A model generated the notes under the pieces. That model saw nothing but the letters and a program-made list of their open reading frames with translations, did not search any database and had not been told where the DNA came from. This document shows positions 46,142 to 56,773 of a stretch of DNA of 64,000 bases, one piece after another. The stretch spans positions 175,255,984-175,319,983 of the forward strand of contig OW386285.2 of NCBI GenBank assembly GCA_936432065.2, read 5' to 3'. A program made the translations under genes and the position numbers. Every line of letters begins with the position of its first letter. Position 1 is the first letter of the stretch. This DNA is from Rutpela maculata. Lineage: Eukaryota > Arthropoda > Insecta > Coleoptera > Cerambycidae.

Positions 46142-46780
46142 AAGATCAGTGACCATGTAATCGATGGCAGATTCAGACAACATGCCATATATATTACTTA
46201 CTACGCGAGTGGGTTCATTGAGATACGTGGGGATATTAAATGATTCAAAAATGTCAGATAGTAGTTGTCTATTATGTGAATTTGAGCGAAAATCTACATT
46301 AAGATCCCCACAAAGAATTATGTGGTCATATTTTTTGTTGAGAAGGATTAAACATCCCTGCAATTTAGCCAAAAAAATATTGAAGTCTCCAGAAGGAGGC
46401 CTATAAATGACTAATAACAAAATTTTCCTTTTAAAACACAAAACTAAGCCACAAAGCTCTATATTCATCTCAGGGTTAAAGTTACTCAAAAATGTAGCAG
46501 TATTAATTATTGATTTAACAATATTGTCAACATAAATAGCAACACCACCATGACATCTATTAATTCTACAATAGCTAGCCATCAGGTTTAAATTGGATAA
46601 AGTTAGATTCTCGATTTCATCGGAAGTAGCCCAATGCTCTGATATATATAAAATGTTTATATTCTCAGTGTGATTAAAAACATCAACAATGTTTAACTTA
46701 TTACTTAAACATTGTACATTGACATGAGCTATTTTAAAACAAGATTTTGAAGTACAGGATTGTTGCAAATTATCCAGCAT
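46140..46780 (-). pseudogene. LINE ORF2 fragment: endonuclease domain only
   Basis: The minus-strand frame from ATG 46780 encodes an AP-endonuclease domain of about 210 residues: IAHVNVQCLSNKLNIVDVF, ISEHWA, VIYRPPSGD, LCGDLNVDF and SAIDYMVTDLP. It ends at the (TA)n tract, and the reverse transcriptase part is missing. Its start overlaps the end of the ORF1 frame (46770) by a few bases, so both belong to one element. The 3' half could have been lost by recombination at the microsatellite or by insertion of the neighbouring LINE. The sequence differs clearly from the endonuclease of the 41604-44537 ORF, so it is another family. Confidence 0.75.
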
Positions 46781-47886
46781 GGTCTGCTTTTGATCTGGCG
46801 AGAAAAGGATGAACTAATACCTCCTCCGGCCAACTTTCCGATTTCATAAGCTCCTCCGTAGACATTTTTGAACTGCCAACTTTGAAGGACTTCTTACGTC
46901 CCTTGGACTTTAGGTCGTAGCATAAAATCGATGAGTCTGGCCACTTTAGTGAGATGTACTCCTTCGTGTGCTCGAGAGTGACTGTTTCTCTCAGACGTCC
47001 TACCCATATCCAATTTGTGGTGTGGGCAGGCGCAAGAAGACTACTCGCCGCACCAGTACCTTTGCTATTATTGCCAGTCGTTTTATTTGAATATTGATTT
47101 AGGTTAACCTCAGTAGATAGTGAATTAGAGTTAGAGATTTCAGCAGACACTGATGACTCATTTATTGGGGTACTTTCCGGAATGTTTGGGTTTAAGTTCA
47201 TTAAATCATTCATTATCATTCTCTGTTTAACTTCCACCTCATTTTGAATTAACTGATCTGATTTTTGTTTGGGGGTCACTGATTTATTTGTCTTGAGATA
47301 AGTTTTTGTTTGATGGAATGTATTGACTTTTTTTGTTACCTCTTTTTCTGTTGCTTGTCCTGTTCTGTTTATGGTTTCTAAATTATTTATTTTAACTTTT
47401 ATCTGTAGCAAATCATCTAAAATAGTGGATAATCTCCTTTCAACTTCGACTGCTATGAATGTTTTTAGTTCTTTGTTATTATTCAAATTTTCCATGGAGC
47501 AGTGGTCATATTGTATTTTTTTTTTTTTTTGATTTAAGATGTATTCTTTGGGTAACTCTTTTATTTTTTCTTCCAATTGAACTATTTTTTGTTTTAATTT
47601 TTCGTTTTCAATTTTCAGATGATTATTTTCAATTTTTAATTCTTCATTTGATATTGTCAATGATATCAATTCATCCACTTTATCATGTGAACATGCTGTT
47701 TCATCACTAACATCTTTTGATTGAGATAATAGATCACTAAGTTTGATATCACAACACACAATTCTGGAAGAACAGCTAGTATACACTTTTTCGCACTTTA
47801 TACATTTGATTATCTTTTTAGAGGCTGGTTTTTACAATAAGTGCACAGCTCTTTAACTAACATATCTTTACTTTCCACCATCTTGC
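46770..47886 (-). pseudogene. LINE ORF1 with N-terminal zinc finger, frameshifted
   Basis: The main frame (47786-46770) encodes 338 residues. A strong coiled coil lies at about 45-95 (ENNHLKIENEKLKQKIVQLE). A polar linker follows, then a C-terminal domain (NWIWVGRLRETVTLEHTKEY ... FLARSKADHAG) of the kind found in ORF1 proteins of insect CR1/L2-group elements. Upstream, from an ATG near 47881, another frame supplies the first half of a PHD/RING-like finger (CTYCKNQ). The main frame supplies the second half (KCIKCEKVYTSC). A one-base shift near 47820 separates them, so the copy is probably dead. Finger plus coiled coil suggests RNA or chromatin binding. A short Lys run near 47525 is a low-complexity tract. 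Confidence 0.65.
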
Positions 47887-47889
47887 TGA

Positions 47890-48875
47890 GGAATTTATTC
47901 AATAATGGCCCGAAATATGGTCTGACGTATACTATAATCTGTAGAGTTACATTCTACAACTTATCCTCATTACCAGCATGCAGAACAGTGACTCAAAATG
48001 CGAGGATAATTGTCCCGAGTCCAAAATCGGGTCATTGTGAGCGTGTTCCACTTACGAGTTCTTTGTTTAATTACCATTATACAAATTCTTACAATATTTT
48101 GAATAAGGCCCTGCATCTGATGTGGTTTCACACCAGCTGTTCATTGGCTAATGGCATTTTTTGGTGGGGATCGTGAGTTATTAGGCAACCTCATACTCTA
48201 CAAATACAAATCTTAGTTGATCAGTGCCTCTAATTTTATTTGGTTAAGACATATTAATTTAATTGAGTAAATTATACGTAGAACTAATCTAACGTATCTT
48301 AGGTATATGGCCTATGAACTGAATTGCCTTAAATATATCATATAATAGAGTAATAACACAAAGTTGTTAATTTTTGTTATCCTTAATAGCAAGGTGCATA
48401 AGAATGAAAATAATAACTGTAAATTTCGTTATTAGGTAATCCAACAACTTGTCAAATTATTTTGTTGTGAGCAAACACGGGGTTTATTTTAATTAACTCA
48501 TAGAAACGTAGCCAAGACAATCGAAAAACAAACTTTAACAAACATTTAATGAATGAAAACGAACGTTTGCGGGATGTTTGCCCACAACGCCATGTTAAAA
48601 GTCATGTGATTTGGATTGCTTAATTCCACTCGTATTGTTGATTGCCTAATATTTGATGTCACTACTAAGCGGGTCCATTGAAAAATGTATTGAGGCTACG
48701 GGAATAGCAGTAAGTAACAAAGTGTGTGTTGTCCCTCAGGTGAATTCAAACCTTTTTTTAGAAAAATAGCCTATGGCATCAAAAAATTTAAAAACTTAAT
48801 TCTAAGTGGAGTAGGTCTCCACAGATCAGCTTAATACTTTTGATTCTCAAACAAAAAACCTAAATGACCTCCTAA
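47890..48875. other. LINE 5' flank and intergenic sequence
   Basis: Up to about 48180 this may be the 5' UTR of the LINE on the minus strand (moderately GC-rich, no ORF on that strand). Beyond it nothing was recognised. Confidence 0.3.
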
Positions 48876-48877
48876 CG

Positions 48878-48973
48878 AGCGGTAATGTAGGTAATAACTC
48901 ACGCAGATGAAAGTTTACAGCACGAGCCGTAGGCGAGTGCTGTAATTCATCAAGTGAGTTATTACCATTACTG
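48878..48973. repeat. Long hairpin with CAGCACGAG...GCGAGTGCTG core
   Basis: GGTAATAACTCAC pairs with GTGAGTTATTACC, then GATGAA with TTCATC, then CAGCAC with GTGCTG around GAGCCGTAGGCGA. The outer flanks (CGGTAAT / ATTACTGC) also pair. This is the same layout as the hairpins at 7588 and 22533. Confidence 0.7.
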
Positions 48974-49525
48974 CAAGCTGAATACTATACTTTATCTACG
49001 ATTATAACAATAAATATTAAATTGAGAAAATTTTGTTTAAATTACTCAGTTTGTTTATTAATAAAATTAACTGTAAAATTTAATTTTTGTTCACTCTTTT
49101 ATATTTGTTGTCTTCAAAGATTTAGCCACCTTTAAGCGGAGGTAGAATGTGATTTTTACTCGAAATAGTGCATAAACTGCTTGTAGACAAAAAATCAGCT
49201 TTGTAGATTAATATTACACGGCGGAAAATGCAAAACTTCTCCGTGAACTGCAATAGCCCGGAGCGCATATTCGTCAAAAGTCTTGTTTTTTATGTTAGAG
49301 AAAAAATTAAAAAAGCGTCGGAAAGCTCAATCAACTCTCTTTACATAAGCTGTGTACAAATTTTTTGAAAAAAATGATAATTATCGAGATATTCGAGGAA
49401 ATGTAAGAAATTACACGTTTTCCTATAGAATATTATCAAAAGTTTCAATATATTTATTAAAATTATTACAGCCCATTCATAGCAACAAAGATAAATTCAA
49501 AACATGCACTGACATTCACAAATAC
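48974..49525. other. Intergenic, nothing recognised
   Basis: No ORF of note or clear repeat. Confidence 0.3.
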
Positions 49526-49529
49526 AGCA

Positions 49530-50390
49530 TATTCAATTCAATTCAATTCAATTCTTTATTCGTGTTAATACAATAAACTGTTTACACATGTCAAATTAGT
49601 AAGTAAAGTAATAAAAGTAATAAACTACAATAACGATGATGTGAACAAACTAACAATAAACAATTAATGTAAAATATAAAATGGAAATAGTTGTATCTTT
49701 TAAGTTCCTATTACAAAATCTGAAAAATTGTTATTACAGAATTCATTTAGTGAATAAAAACATTTATTGAGCAAATACTCCTTGACTTTATTTTTAAATA
49801 ATCTTGGTTGCAGGTTTTTGATATTACTTGGGAGGAGATTGAAAAATTTAGGTCCAAAATAGGAAATGCTTGTACGTGATTTATATACTCTATGATAATC
49901 TAAGTAAATACTGGAATTATTTCTAGTTTCATAATTATGTACATCGTTATGCATTAGATACCGCTCGCTGTTATTTTTTACGTACATAAGGCATTCAAGT
50001 ATAAATAAACATGGAAAGGACAGAATCTTTAACTCAATGAAACTCTTTTTACAGTCTTCCCTATATCCTAGCCCATCAATTAAACGTACAGCTCTGCGTT
50101 GAAGACTGAATAATCTTGAATAATCTTGAGGCCGAAGGTGCATGGCCCCAGGCTAAAATTGCGTAACTTAGCTTAGTTTGGATTAGTGCATGGTAGACAG
50201 TTTTAAGTACTGGCTGGGCTACAATTCCTATCAAGTTTCTTATGACAAAGATATTAGTTGTCAGGCTTTTTGGTACATGATTCACATGTGCCTCCCATGT
50301 AAGTTTAGGATCTAAGTGTACACCCAAAAAGCGAAGCGAAGCATAGGAAATAATAATAAGTTTTACATAAAAAATGTAGCAGTGAAGCAT
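49530..50390 (-). pseudogene. 5'-truncated LINE, C-terminal ORF2 and 3' tail
   Basis: Two minus-strand frames (50390-50160 and 50143-49700) encode the region after the RT fingers: RFLGVHLDPKLTWEAHVNHV, YHALIQTKLSYAILAWG, then LFSLQRRAVRLIDGLGYRED and SYFGPKFFNLLPSNIKNL. This is the thumb/C-terminal part of a CR1/jockey-group ORF2. A frameshift lies near 50150. The 3' UTR ends with AATAAAG and a pentamer tail (ATTGA)n at about 49557-49530. The catalytic RT core is absent because of 5' truncation at about 50390. Confidence 0.75.
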
Positions 50391-50394
50391 ACAA

Positions 50395-50888
50395 AAAAAA
50401 TCACCATATTATGCAGGTTGCTACTATTATAATATGTTACCACATGAAACAAAAAATTTGAAACCACCAAAACAATTTAAAAACAAAATTAAAAACATGT
50501 TAACATAATATTTTTTACAACATAAATGAATTTGAACAACATATTAAATTGCAGGAAAATGTGATTTTTTGATTTCTTACAGCTTTATCAATGATATTAT
50601 AATGTCTAGTCATAGTTAATCGTAATGTCTGTATCATATTCTCGTATGTTACTTACCTGTTATGTTTATCTACATTTGTTTATAACGAAATATACCGATT
50701 GGTATATAGAACTGTTATATATAATTAATTTATATATTATTTTTTTATATTTACATATTTTTTTGTTTTGTTTCTTATGAATTTTTGTTCAAATTGACAT
50801 ACCTTATCCATTGTACAACAATTGTAATTGTACCATTGTGGCATTTAAAGGTGAATAAATTGAATTGAATTAAATTGAACTGAATTGA
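50395..50888 (+). pseudogene. 5'-truncated LINE, last codons and 3' UTR
   Basis: The plus-strand frame near 50418-50505 reads YYNMLPHETKNLKPPKQFKN and ends in a stop, the usual last residues of a LINE ORF2 of the same group as the neighbour. A 3' UTR of about 370 bases ends with GAATAAATTGAATTGAATTA, a pentamer tail. It begins almost exactly where the minus-strand fragment begins, so the two LINE pieces lie head to head. Confidence 0.6.
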
Positions 50889-51842
50889 GTTACATAGCTT
50901 GTGTCGAATTCGGGGGTCTCACTCATTCACTAGAAAAGAAATAATCCAGGAGAAAATTATAAATACCAAATAATTTTTAATGTTCAAAGTTTTAACGAAA
51001 ACGAATTAAAGGACTCCGCACTAAACCTAAGGGAAAATGGGTCCCAGTCAAATTGGATGAAAATTTGATATAATGTAGTTTATGATGTCCTGATCAAAAG
51101 TCTTAAAGAAGCGAGATAGAAAAATGGACAGTTTTTGAGTTACAGGGGGTCAAACATGCGGAAAACAGGTTCATCGGATTATTGATTTCACATAGTTAAA
51201 TGTCATAAATATTATAGTTATATAGTGCGCAGTTTGAATATTTAACTTGAGGCAGCCATATAGCTCGAAAACGTATTCTATAACAAAATGTTTTAAATAA
51301 CAGTTGTTTCGAACCGAGTGGGGCAATAGTGTGTCGGAGTTTGATATCACGAGTTCTACGATAGCTAGAAATTAAAAAAAAAATACAAGTAATAGGTAAA
51401 AAAGTCTATAACCGGAAATTATTTTCAAGACGAAATTACAGGATCAAGTGCCTTTTTTTTTAATGCAATGCTATGTATATCAGTACATTTTTTGAAACCT
51501 CTTTCTAGACTCTATTTATTTCTATATTATTATTGACTATCTTCCAACTACTTGGATGTAATAAATTTTTTTGTTGAAATAATGCCATCTGCGGATGCAT
51601 ATTGAAAAAATCACCAAAGTCACAATGATGGGTTTTAAGAAAAACTTATATGAGTACTAGTTACGAGACATCTATTTAATGTTTCTGAATCATTTTCTCT
51701 TCCTAAAAATGTACAGGGTGGCCAAAAATTATTTTTCAATTAAGAAGTTTTTAAATTGAATTTTCACAATTTTTTCAAATGGAACACACTACCCTGTATA
51801 TCTTTCGACGATGTGATATAGAAATGAAAAACGAACATTTTT
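50889..51842. other. Repeat-derived spacer left of the Gypsy element
   Basis: It contains a diverged relative of the foldback arm at 14890 (GGGAAAATGGGTCCCAGTCA near 51029). It also has a short inverted pair, ACAGGGTGGCC (51714) and CACTACCCTGTAT (51787), typical of insect MITE ends. No gene is seen. Confidence 0.4.
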
Positions 51843-52063
51843 TGTAAGTACTTCCCTATGACTAATCCACCGATCCCGTTTTGCCACAAGTACGAGTTAA
51901 GAATGCGCAGCGCATTCCCGCCGGATCCCATTCTTTCCAAAAGTTTCGTTTCGTTAAAATCCCTTGCTTAGACAGTTGTTTACATGTTTATGTGATGGTA
52001 TTGAGGTTAGAATAAACTTATTTATATATTTAAAAAGTCATTCATGTGAACCGTGATCTAACA
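51843..52063 (+). repeat. Candidate 5' LTR of the Gypsy element
   Basis: It starts TGTAAGTACTTCC and ends GATCTAACA (TG...CA), one base before the primer-binding site. An AATAAA lies at about 52012. The partner LTR is outside the window, so the left boundary is only a proposal. Confidence 0.45.
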
Positions 52064-52064
52064 T

Positions 52065-52082
52065 TGGCGCAGTCGGTAGGAT
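52065..52082 (+). other. Primer-binding site, tRNA-Ser type
   Basis: TGGCGCAGTCGGTAGGAT matches the tRNA-Ser 3' end complement used by the 17.6/297 group of insect Gypsy elements. It fixes the downstream edge of the LTR. Confidence 0.8.
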
Positions 52083-52563
52083 TCGTAAACATCATCAGAA
52101 CAAGAAGCCTAACTGGTAGTGAAGTGCAACATCTGCAGAAGGTGCCTAACTAGTGCGTGTACATCTGCGACATTCCTCACTGGTGGTGGCGGATCCCAAT
52201 CCCTTGACGGACGAAGAATCTACCCATGGAGATAAAATTAATGTAAATCATTTTAAGAATCATCTCGTTATTTTATTTCATTTTAATTATTATTTCTCAC
52301 AATTATTTACGTGTATTATACCGCTAATACACTCGGAAAACAAAGCCAATTCTGTTATCAAATGAATCCTTTACAAACTACAACGCAACAATTTTAATTT
52401 TAAGTTATTTATTTTCGTATTCACGAAACTACCGTGTATTATACAGTTAATACACAATCTCTACTTACGCAACGTAACAAACTATTTTAATTTAATTTCC
52501 GTATCATACTGCTGATACGCAATCAATTTTAAGTTGAAATAATTTCTAAATACAAAAGCAACA

Positions 52564-53312
52564 ATGCCAGATAGAGATACAGCTCAACCAGTAGCACCCC
52601 ACCAAATAGTACCGGCACCAGCCGAACAACAACAAGAACCAGAGCAAATTGAGCCTTACAAGCTCTCCGAGATATTTTCATAAATACCCGAATTCGATGG
52701 CAATGCCATTAATTTACAAACATTTTTAAACTCCTGTCATTGTGCCCAAAGCATGGCAATTGGGAGACCAAAAAATTCTTTTAACCGCCCACATAAAAAA
52801 TAAATTGAAAGGCAAAGCTGCCGAACTTATATATTCACGAAATCCTGGCACATGGTTAGAAATAAAAGCACTTTTGGAAACTCATTTCGGAGATTCTAGA
52901 GATCTAACGGCCCTAATTCAGGACCTACAACGAATTCACCACTTACCCGGCGAATCCGCCTTAACATTTGTTTCACATTTGCAAACGCACAATGCACGAA
53001 AATGCACGCTGCAGTGCAAAAGCAAAATTTAACCTCTACACAAAGAACCGCACAATCGGACCTTATTGAAAGTATGACGTTAAATAATTGGTTAACGGGT
53101 CTAGAACCAAATCTGGGCAGAATTATACGCGCTACCAATCATCCTAGTATACTAAAAGCTGTTAGTAGAATTCGTAGAGAGCTACAATTTTTTTATTTCG
53201 AGCAACAAAAATTTTCGAAAAATAGTCCGGTCAAAAATCCTAACAAAAACGACCAACTTCAAATTGCCAGCAGAAATTCTGTTCATTTTGTAAACGAAAT
53301 GGACATGTCATA
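52564..53312 (+). pseudogene. Gypsy gag, broken
   Basis: Starting at ATG 52564, the frame meets a stop at 52681 and then changes frame at least twice. The recognisable capsid region spans about 52680-53240, with the IPEFDGN motif, RNPGTWLEIKALLETHFGDS, LTALIQDLQRIH and LTGLEPNLGRIIRA. These are typical of the capsid of 17.6/297-like Gypsy elements, which would assemble into virus-like particles. No zinc knuckle is obvious downstream (to 53740), where the sequence is rich in N, Q and P. The number of lesions marks it as an old copy. Confidence 0.75.
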
Positions 53313-53739
53313 AATGAATGCTGTACAAGGCAACAAACACAAACAATGCCGTCAACTTCACAAAATTTCCAATCACCAAATTACCCAGGAAATTCAAGTT
53401 TCCAAAACTTTTCACAAAATAATCAATTTAGCCAGAATTCCCTCAAAACGGCCAATCTAATCAATCGTAACAAAACAGGCCCTCGACGATTACCAAAATT
53501 ACCAAATTCAAACTGAACCGTACGAAAACCACAATTTAGAGAACAACCAAAACTACACAGAAAATTATACTGCTAATCCTCAGGATTTTTGCCAAGGTTT
53601 AGACCAACCAGCGGATCCTCCCAACGGGGAGTTCGAACCAATTACGGAACTAGAAACTCAAATACAAACTATGAACCACGACAGTTTCGACCAAATGCTG
53701 AATTTCCCAGAACAGACGTTCATGTAAATACGTTTTCTC

Positions 53740-54112
53740 ATACCCTATTAACTGTAAATTCAAAAACCTTTACTATATGAAAGATGCAACCGGTAAATTT
53801 AAAATTCTAATTGACACAGGCGCAGGTATCTCAATTTTTAAACCTAAAACAGCTGAAAATTATGACGTAGATCTCCTGAAAATGTAATTATACAGGGTAT
53901 TACTAATCAAAAAAATTTATATTAATGAATCCATTCTCATTCCATTTTCAGACGAGTCACACAAGGTTTATATCTATAATCTAGATATAGATTTTGATGG
54001 ACTACTAGGAGCAGACTTTTAAGAACATTACGAATGCCAAGTAGACTTTAAAAATAAACAACTAGTCACGAATTTTAAAACCGTACCATTATTTACGGTT
54101 ACGGAAGAAACT
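53740..54112 (+). pseudogene. Gypsy pol, protease part
   Basis: The retropepsin active-site motif LIDTGAG is encoded around 53807-53827 (Asp codon at 53813). A second conserved segment, DGLLGADF, is near 53998-54019. TGA at 53778 and TAA shortly after the motif break the frame, so no functional protease can be made. The reading direction continues across the LINE insertion into the reverse transcriptase at 62047. Confidence 0.65.
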
Positions 54113-54126
54113 ACAGTAAATTTACC
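54113..54126 (+). repeat. Left target-site duplication of the R1-like LINE
   Basis: ACAGTAAATTTACC, identical to 62033-62046. Confidence 0.9.
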
Positions 54127-54250
54127 TTTTTTTTTTTTTTTTTTTTTTATGAGGGGAAACCTTCAAAAGGGACCCTGCATGGTGTTTTCTCTGCAGGGTA
54201 CTGTGGGATTTGACCTCACTAAAACCCCTCTTCCATATCCGGAACCGCCA
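54127..54250 (-). other. 3' UTR and poly(A) of the R1-like LINE
   Basis: Minus-strand sequence ending in about 22 A. It contains the GGGGTTTTAGTGAGGTCAAA block (complement at about 54212-54231), reminiscent of the ORF2/3' UTR junction of R1-type elements. Confidence 0.6.
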
Positions 54251-56773
54251 CTATTGAAACTAGGCAATTAATAAACCTTTTCAGTGAATTTGATCTGAAA
54301 AGGCACATATACGACCCAACCCGTATAACAAAAATCAGCTCCACTTGTATTGATGTAACATTTTCTAATTTTGTCATGAATCATGTCTTAATAAAAGACA
54401 CACATTTGTCTGATCACACATTCCAGTTGTGTCATTTCCATTTACCCTGTAATATAAATATAAATGGTGATAATACAGTAATATTTAAACGGGACATATC
54501 TGAAAATAATATTGCAACTTTTAAAAATCTCCTAAAAAGGGAAAAATGGACGGAAATGTACAGTGCCGATAATTTTGATGATAAATTTCAAGGTTTCTAC
54601 TCAACATTCATGTATCACTACAATAACTCCTTTACCCATAAAAAAATAAAAGTTAAAAATAAACAGAAAAGGTGGTTTACACTGGAGCTGAAACAACTTC
54701 ATGAAACCTTATGTCAATTTGCAAAACTTAGTAAAAATACTGATAACGAAATAATATTAAAAAGATATAGAGAATTAAAGGTGCTATACAAACAAAAAAC
54801 CAAAATAACAAAAAGAAATTACAACAACCATAGATTAACCAAGTCAAATAATATCACAAAAACCAGCTGGCAGATAATTAATGAATCAAGAAACGTCCTA
54901 TCTAGAAATAATATACAAGAATTAACCCTAACAGACACAAATAATAAAATAACTGACCTAAATGAAATTTGTAAGTATTTCAATGAATACTTCATTAATT
55001 TTACGTGTCCTAAACCAAAGTTTGATGAGTTAAATCTACCATGCAGCTCCTCCATGACATTTTATCTGCACCCCACAACCCCAGAGGAAATAGAAACACT
55101 TATAAACAAATCAACTTTAAAAATATCTGAAGGCATTGATGGCGTCTCTGGAAAAGCTTTGAGAGCGGTGAGTAATATAATCAGTACGCCACTATCATAT
55201 ATCATTGATGAATCGTTTACTTCTGCCAAATATCCTGATATATTCAAAGTCTCAAAATCAATACCAATTTATAAGAATAAGGGGCCAATAACTGATCCTT
55301 CCAACTACAGAAATATATGTGTTCAAAATCAGCTAGCTAAAGTATTTGAAATGTCATTCAATATAAGACTTAACAATTTTCTTGAAAGTAACAACCTAAT
55401 ATCTCAATCACAAAATGGCTTCAGACAAAATAAATCAACATCCACGGCAATAGCTGATTTATGCATTTACATCTATGATGCTCTAAATAATAACCAATAT
55501 CCCCTTGGGTTATTCTTCGATTTAAGTAGAGCCTTTGATTCTATAGACCATCAATTATTATTAGAAAAATTAAGTTACATCGGTGTCAGGGGAATTGCAA
55601 ATCAATGGATTGCATCCTACCTACAAGATAGAACGCAACAAGTAGTTATAGATGCATGTATATCTGAACCACTACCAGTTAATATGGGGGTTCCTCAAGG
55701 ATCGATACTTGGCCCCTTACTCTTTATAATATTTATAAACGATATGCCACCATCATGCCGCTCTGCAGACAGGACAATCATATATGCTGATGACAGTAAC
55801 AATATCACTTGTAGAAATACCATAAATGAAACAATACGCCAAGCCAACTCATCCGCAGATGAGTTTGCAATGTGGTGCTCAAATAATGGCTTACAAGTAA
55901 ATACCAAAAAGACAATGTATATGCAGTTCATGACCAAAAATAGTAAACAGGATTTTAGCCCTTTTATTACAATTAATAATCAAACTGTGGAACGTGTAAG
56001 ATCTATAAAGTTTCTGGGCGTTACTCTAGATGAGAAAATGACATGGAGGGATCACATTGAAAATATGGTTGGAAAATTAAGCACTGTATGCTTTGTTATG
56101 AGACAAATTCGCGACACTGTTTCTGTTGAAGTATTAAAATGTGCATATTTTGGATTGGCACAATCAATTCTGTCATATGGTTTGCTATTCTGGGGAAACT
56201 CGGCACACGTTGATAAAGTGTTTATTATGCAAAAAAGAATAATTAGATGTATGATGGACGTCCATCCACAAACCCACTGTAAACCCCTTTTTATAAAACT
56301 TGGTATACTGACACTACCATCACTATTCATTTATAACCTTACACTTAATATAAAAAGAACTATTAGCCAGTTTCAAAGAAATAACAGTCTACATGACTAC
56401 AATACCCGTACAAGAAACCAAATACATATGCCATTTTCAAGATTGTCCGTGGGTCAAAATTCACATATTTACCTTGGTATTACCTGCTATAATAAGTTCA
56501 TCCAAATACTAGAGGATGTTGATACACTAAGCTTCACGATGTTTAAGCATAAATTACATATGTACTTACTAAGTAAGGCTTTTTATTCTGTTGATGAGTT
56601 TTTAACTTATAGTGTTTAGTTTGTTTTTTAGCGTTTATTGTTTGTATTATTGTTTGTATGTTCTTTTTAGTAATTTAGTCTATTTTTAGTCTGTAGTAAT
56701 TAGTGACAAGTCTGATAATTTGTATTGTGCAATTTTTAAAGATGAATAAATGTATATTATTATTATTATTATT
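54251..56773 (+). mobile_element. 5'-truncated LINE nested in the R1-like LINE
   Basis: It starts inside an endonuclease domain at about 54251 and contains a complete RT frame and a short 3' UTR. It ends with GATGAATAAATGTATATTAT and a TAT trinucleotide tail (about 56744-56773), immediately followed by R1-like coding sequence. No long target duplication is evident (only TCCGG on either side), and part of the R1-like ORF2 is missing, so the insertion was probably accompanied by a target deletion. Confidence 0.8.
54376..56619 (+). CDS. LINE ORF2 (5'-truncated): reverse transcriptase, 747 aa from first ATG
   Basis: The open frame already begins at the insertion junction, about 40 codons before this ATG. 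Those codons and the first residues give the last part of an AP endonuclease (SSTCIDVTFSN, LSDHTFQL). The reverse transcriptase spans about residues 235-520: ISEGIDGVSGKAL, NYRNICVQNQLAKVFE, LFFDLSRAFDSIDH, MGVPQGSILGPLLF and YADD (470-473). Then come the thumb (FLGVTLDEKMTWRDH) and a C-terminal region (LSYGLLFWGN). No stop interrupts the frame, so the copy is young, but it lacks its 5' end and most of the endonuclease and should not be autonomous. Jockey/CR1-group by motif; the annotated ATG is not the natural start. Confidence 0.85.
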   Translation: MNHVLIKDTHLSDHTFQLCHFHLPCNININGDNTVIFKRDISENNIATFKNLLKREKWTEMYSADNFDDKFQGFYSTFMYHYNNSFTHKKIKVKNKQKRWFTLELKQLHETLCQFAKLSKNTDNEIILKRYRELKVLYKQKTKITKRNYNNHRLTKSNNITKTSWQIINESRNVLSRNNIQELTLTDTNNKITDLNEICKYFNEYFINFTCPKPKFDELNLPCSSSMTFYLHPTTPEEIETLINKSTLKISEGIDGVSGKALRAVSNIISTPLSYIIDESFTSAKYPDIFKVSKSIPIYKNKGPITDPSNYRNICVQNQLAKVFEMSFNIRLNNFLESNNLISQSQNGFRQNKSTSTAIADLCIYIYDALNNNQYPLGLFFDLSRAFDSIDHQLLLEKLSYIGVRGIANQWIASYLQDRTQQVVIDACISEPLPVNMGVPQGSILGPLLFIIFINDMPPSCRSADRTIIYADDSNNITCRNTINETIRQANSSADEFAMWCSNNGLQVNTKKTMYMQFMTKNSKQDFSPFITINNQTVERVRSIKFLGVTLDEKMTWRDHIENMVGKLSTVCFVMRQIRDTVSVEVLKCAYFGLAQSILSYGLLFWGNSAHVDKVFIMQKRIIRCMMDVHPQTHCKPLFIKLGILTLPSLFIYNLTLNIKRTISQFQRNNSLHDYNTRTRNQIHMPFSRLSVGQNSHIYLGITCYNKFIQILEDVDTLSFTMFKHKLHMYLLSKAFYSVDEFLTYSV

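Noticed and set aside
49530..50888. Single LINE rearranged by twin priming
   Set aside because: Twin priming inverts the 5' part and leaves one 3' tail; here both fragments have their own 3' tail and slightly different C-terminal sequences.
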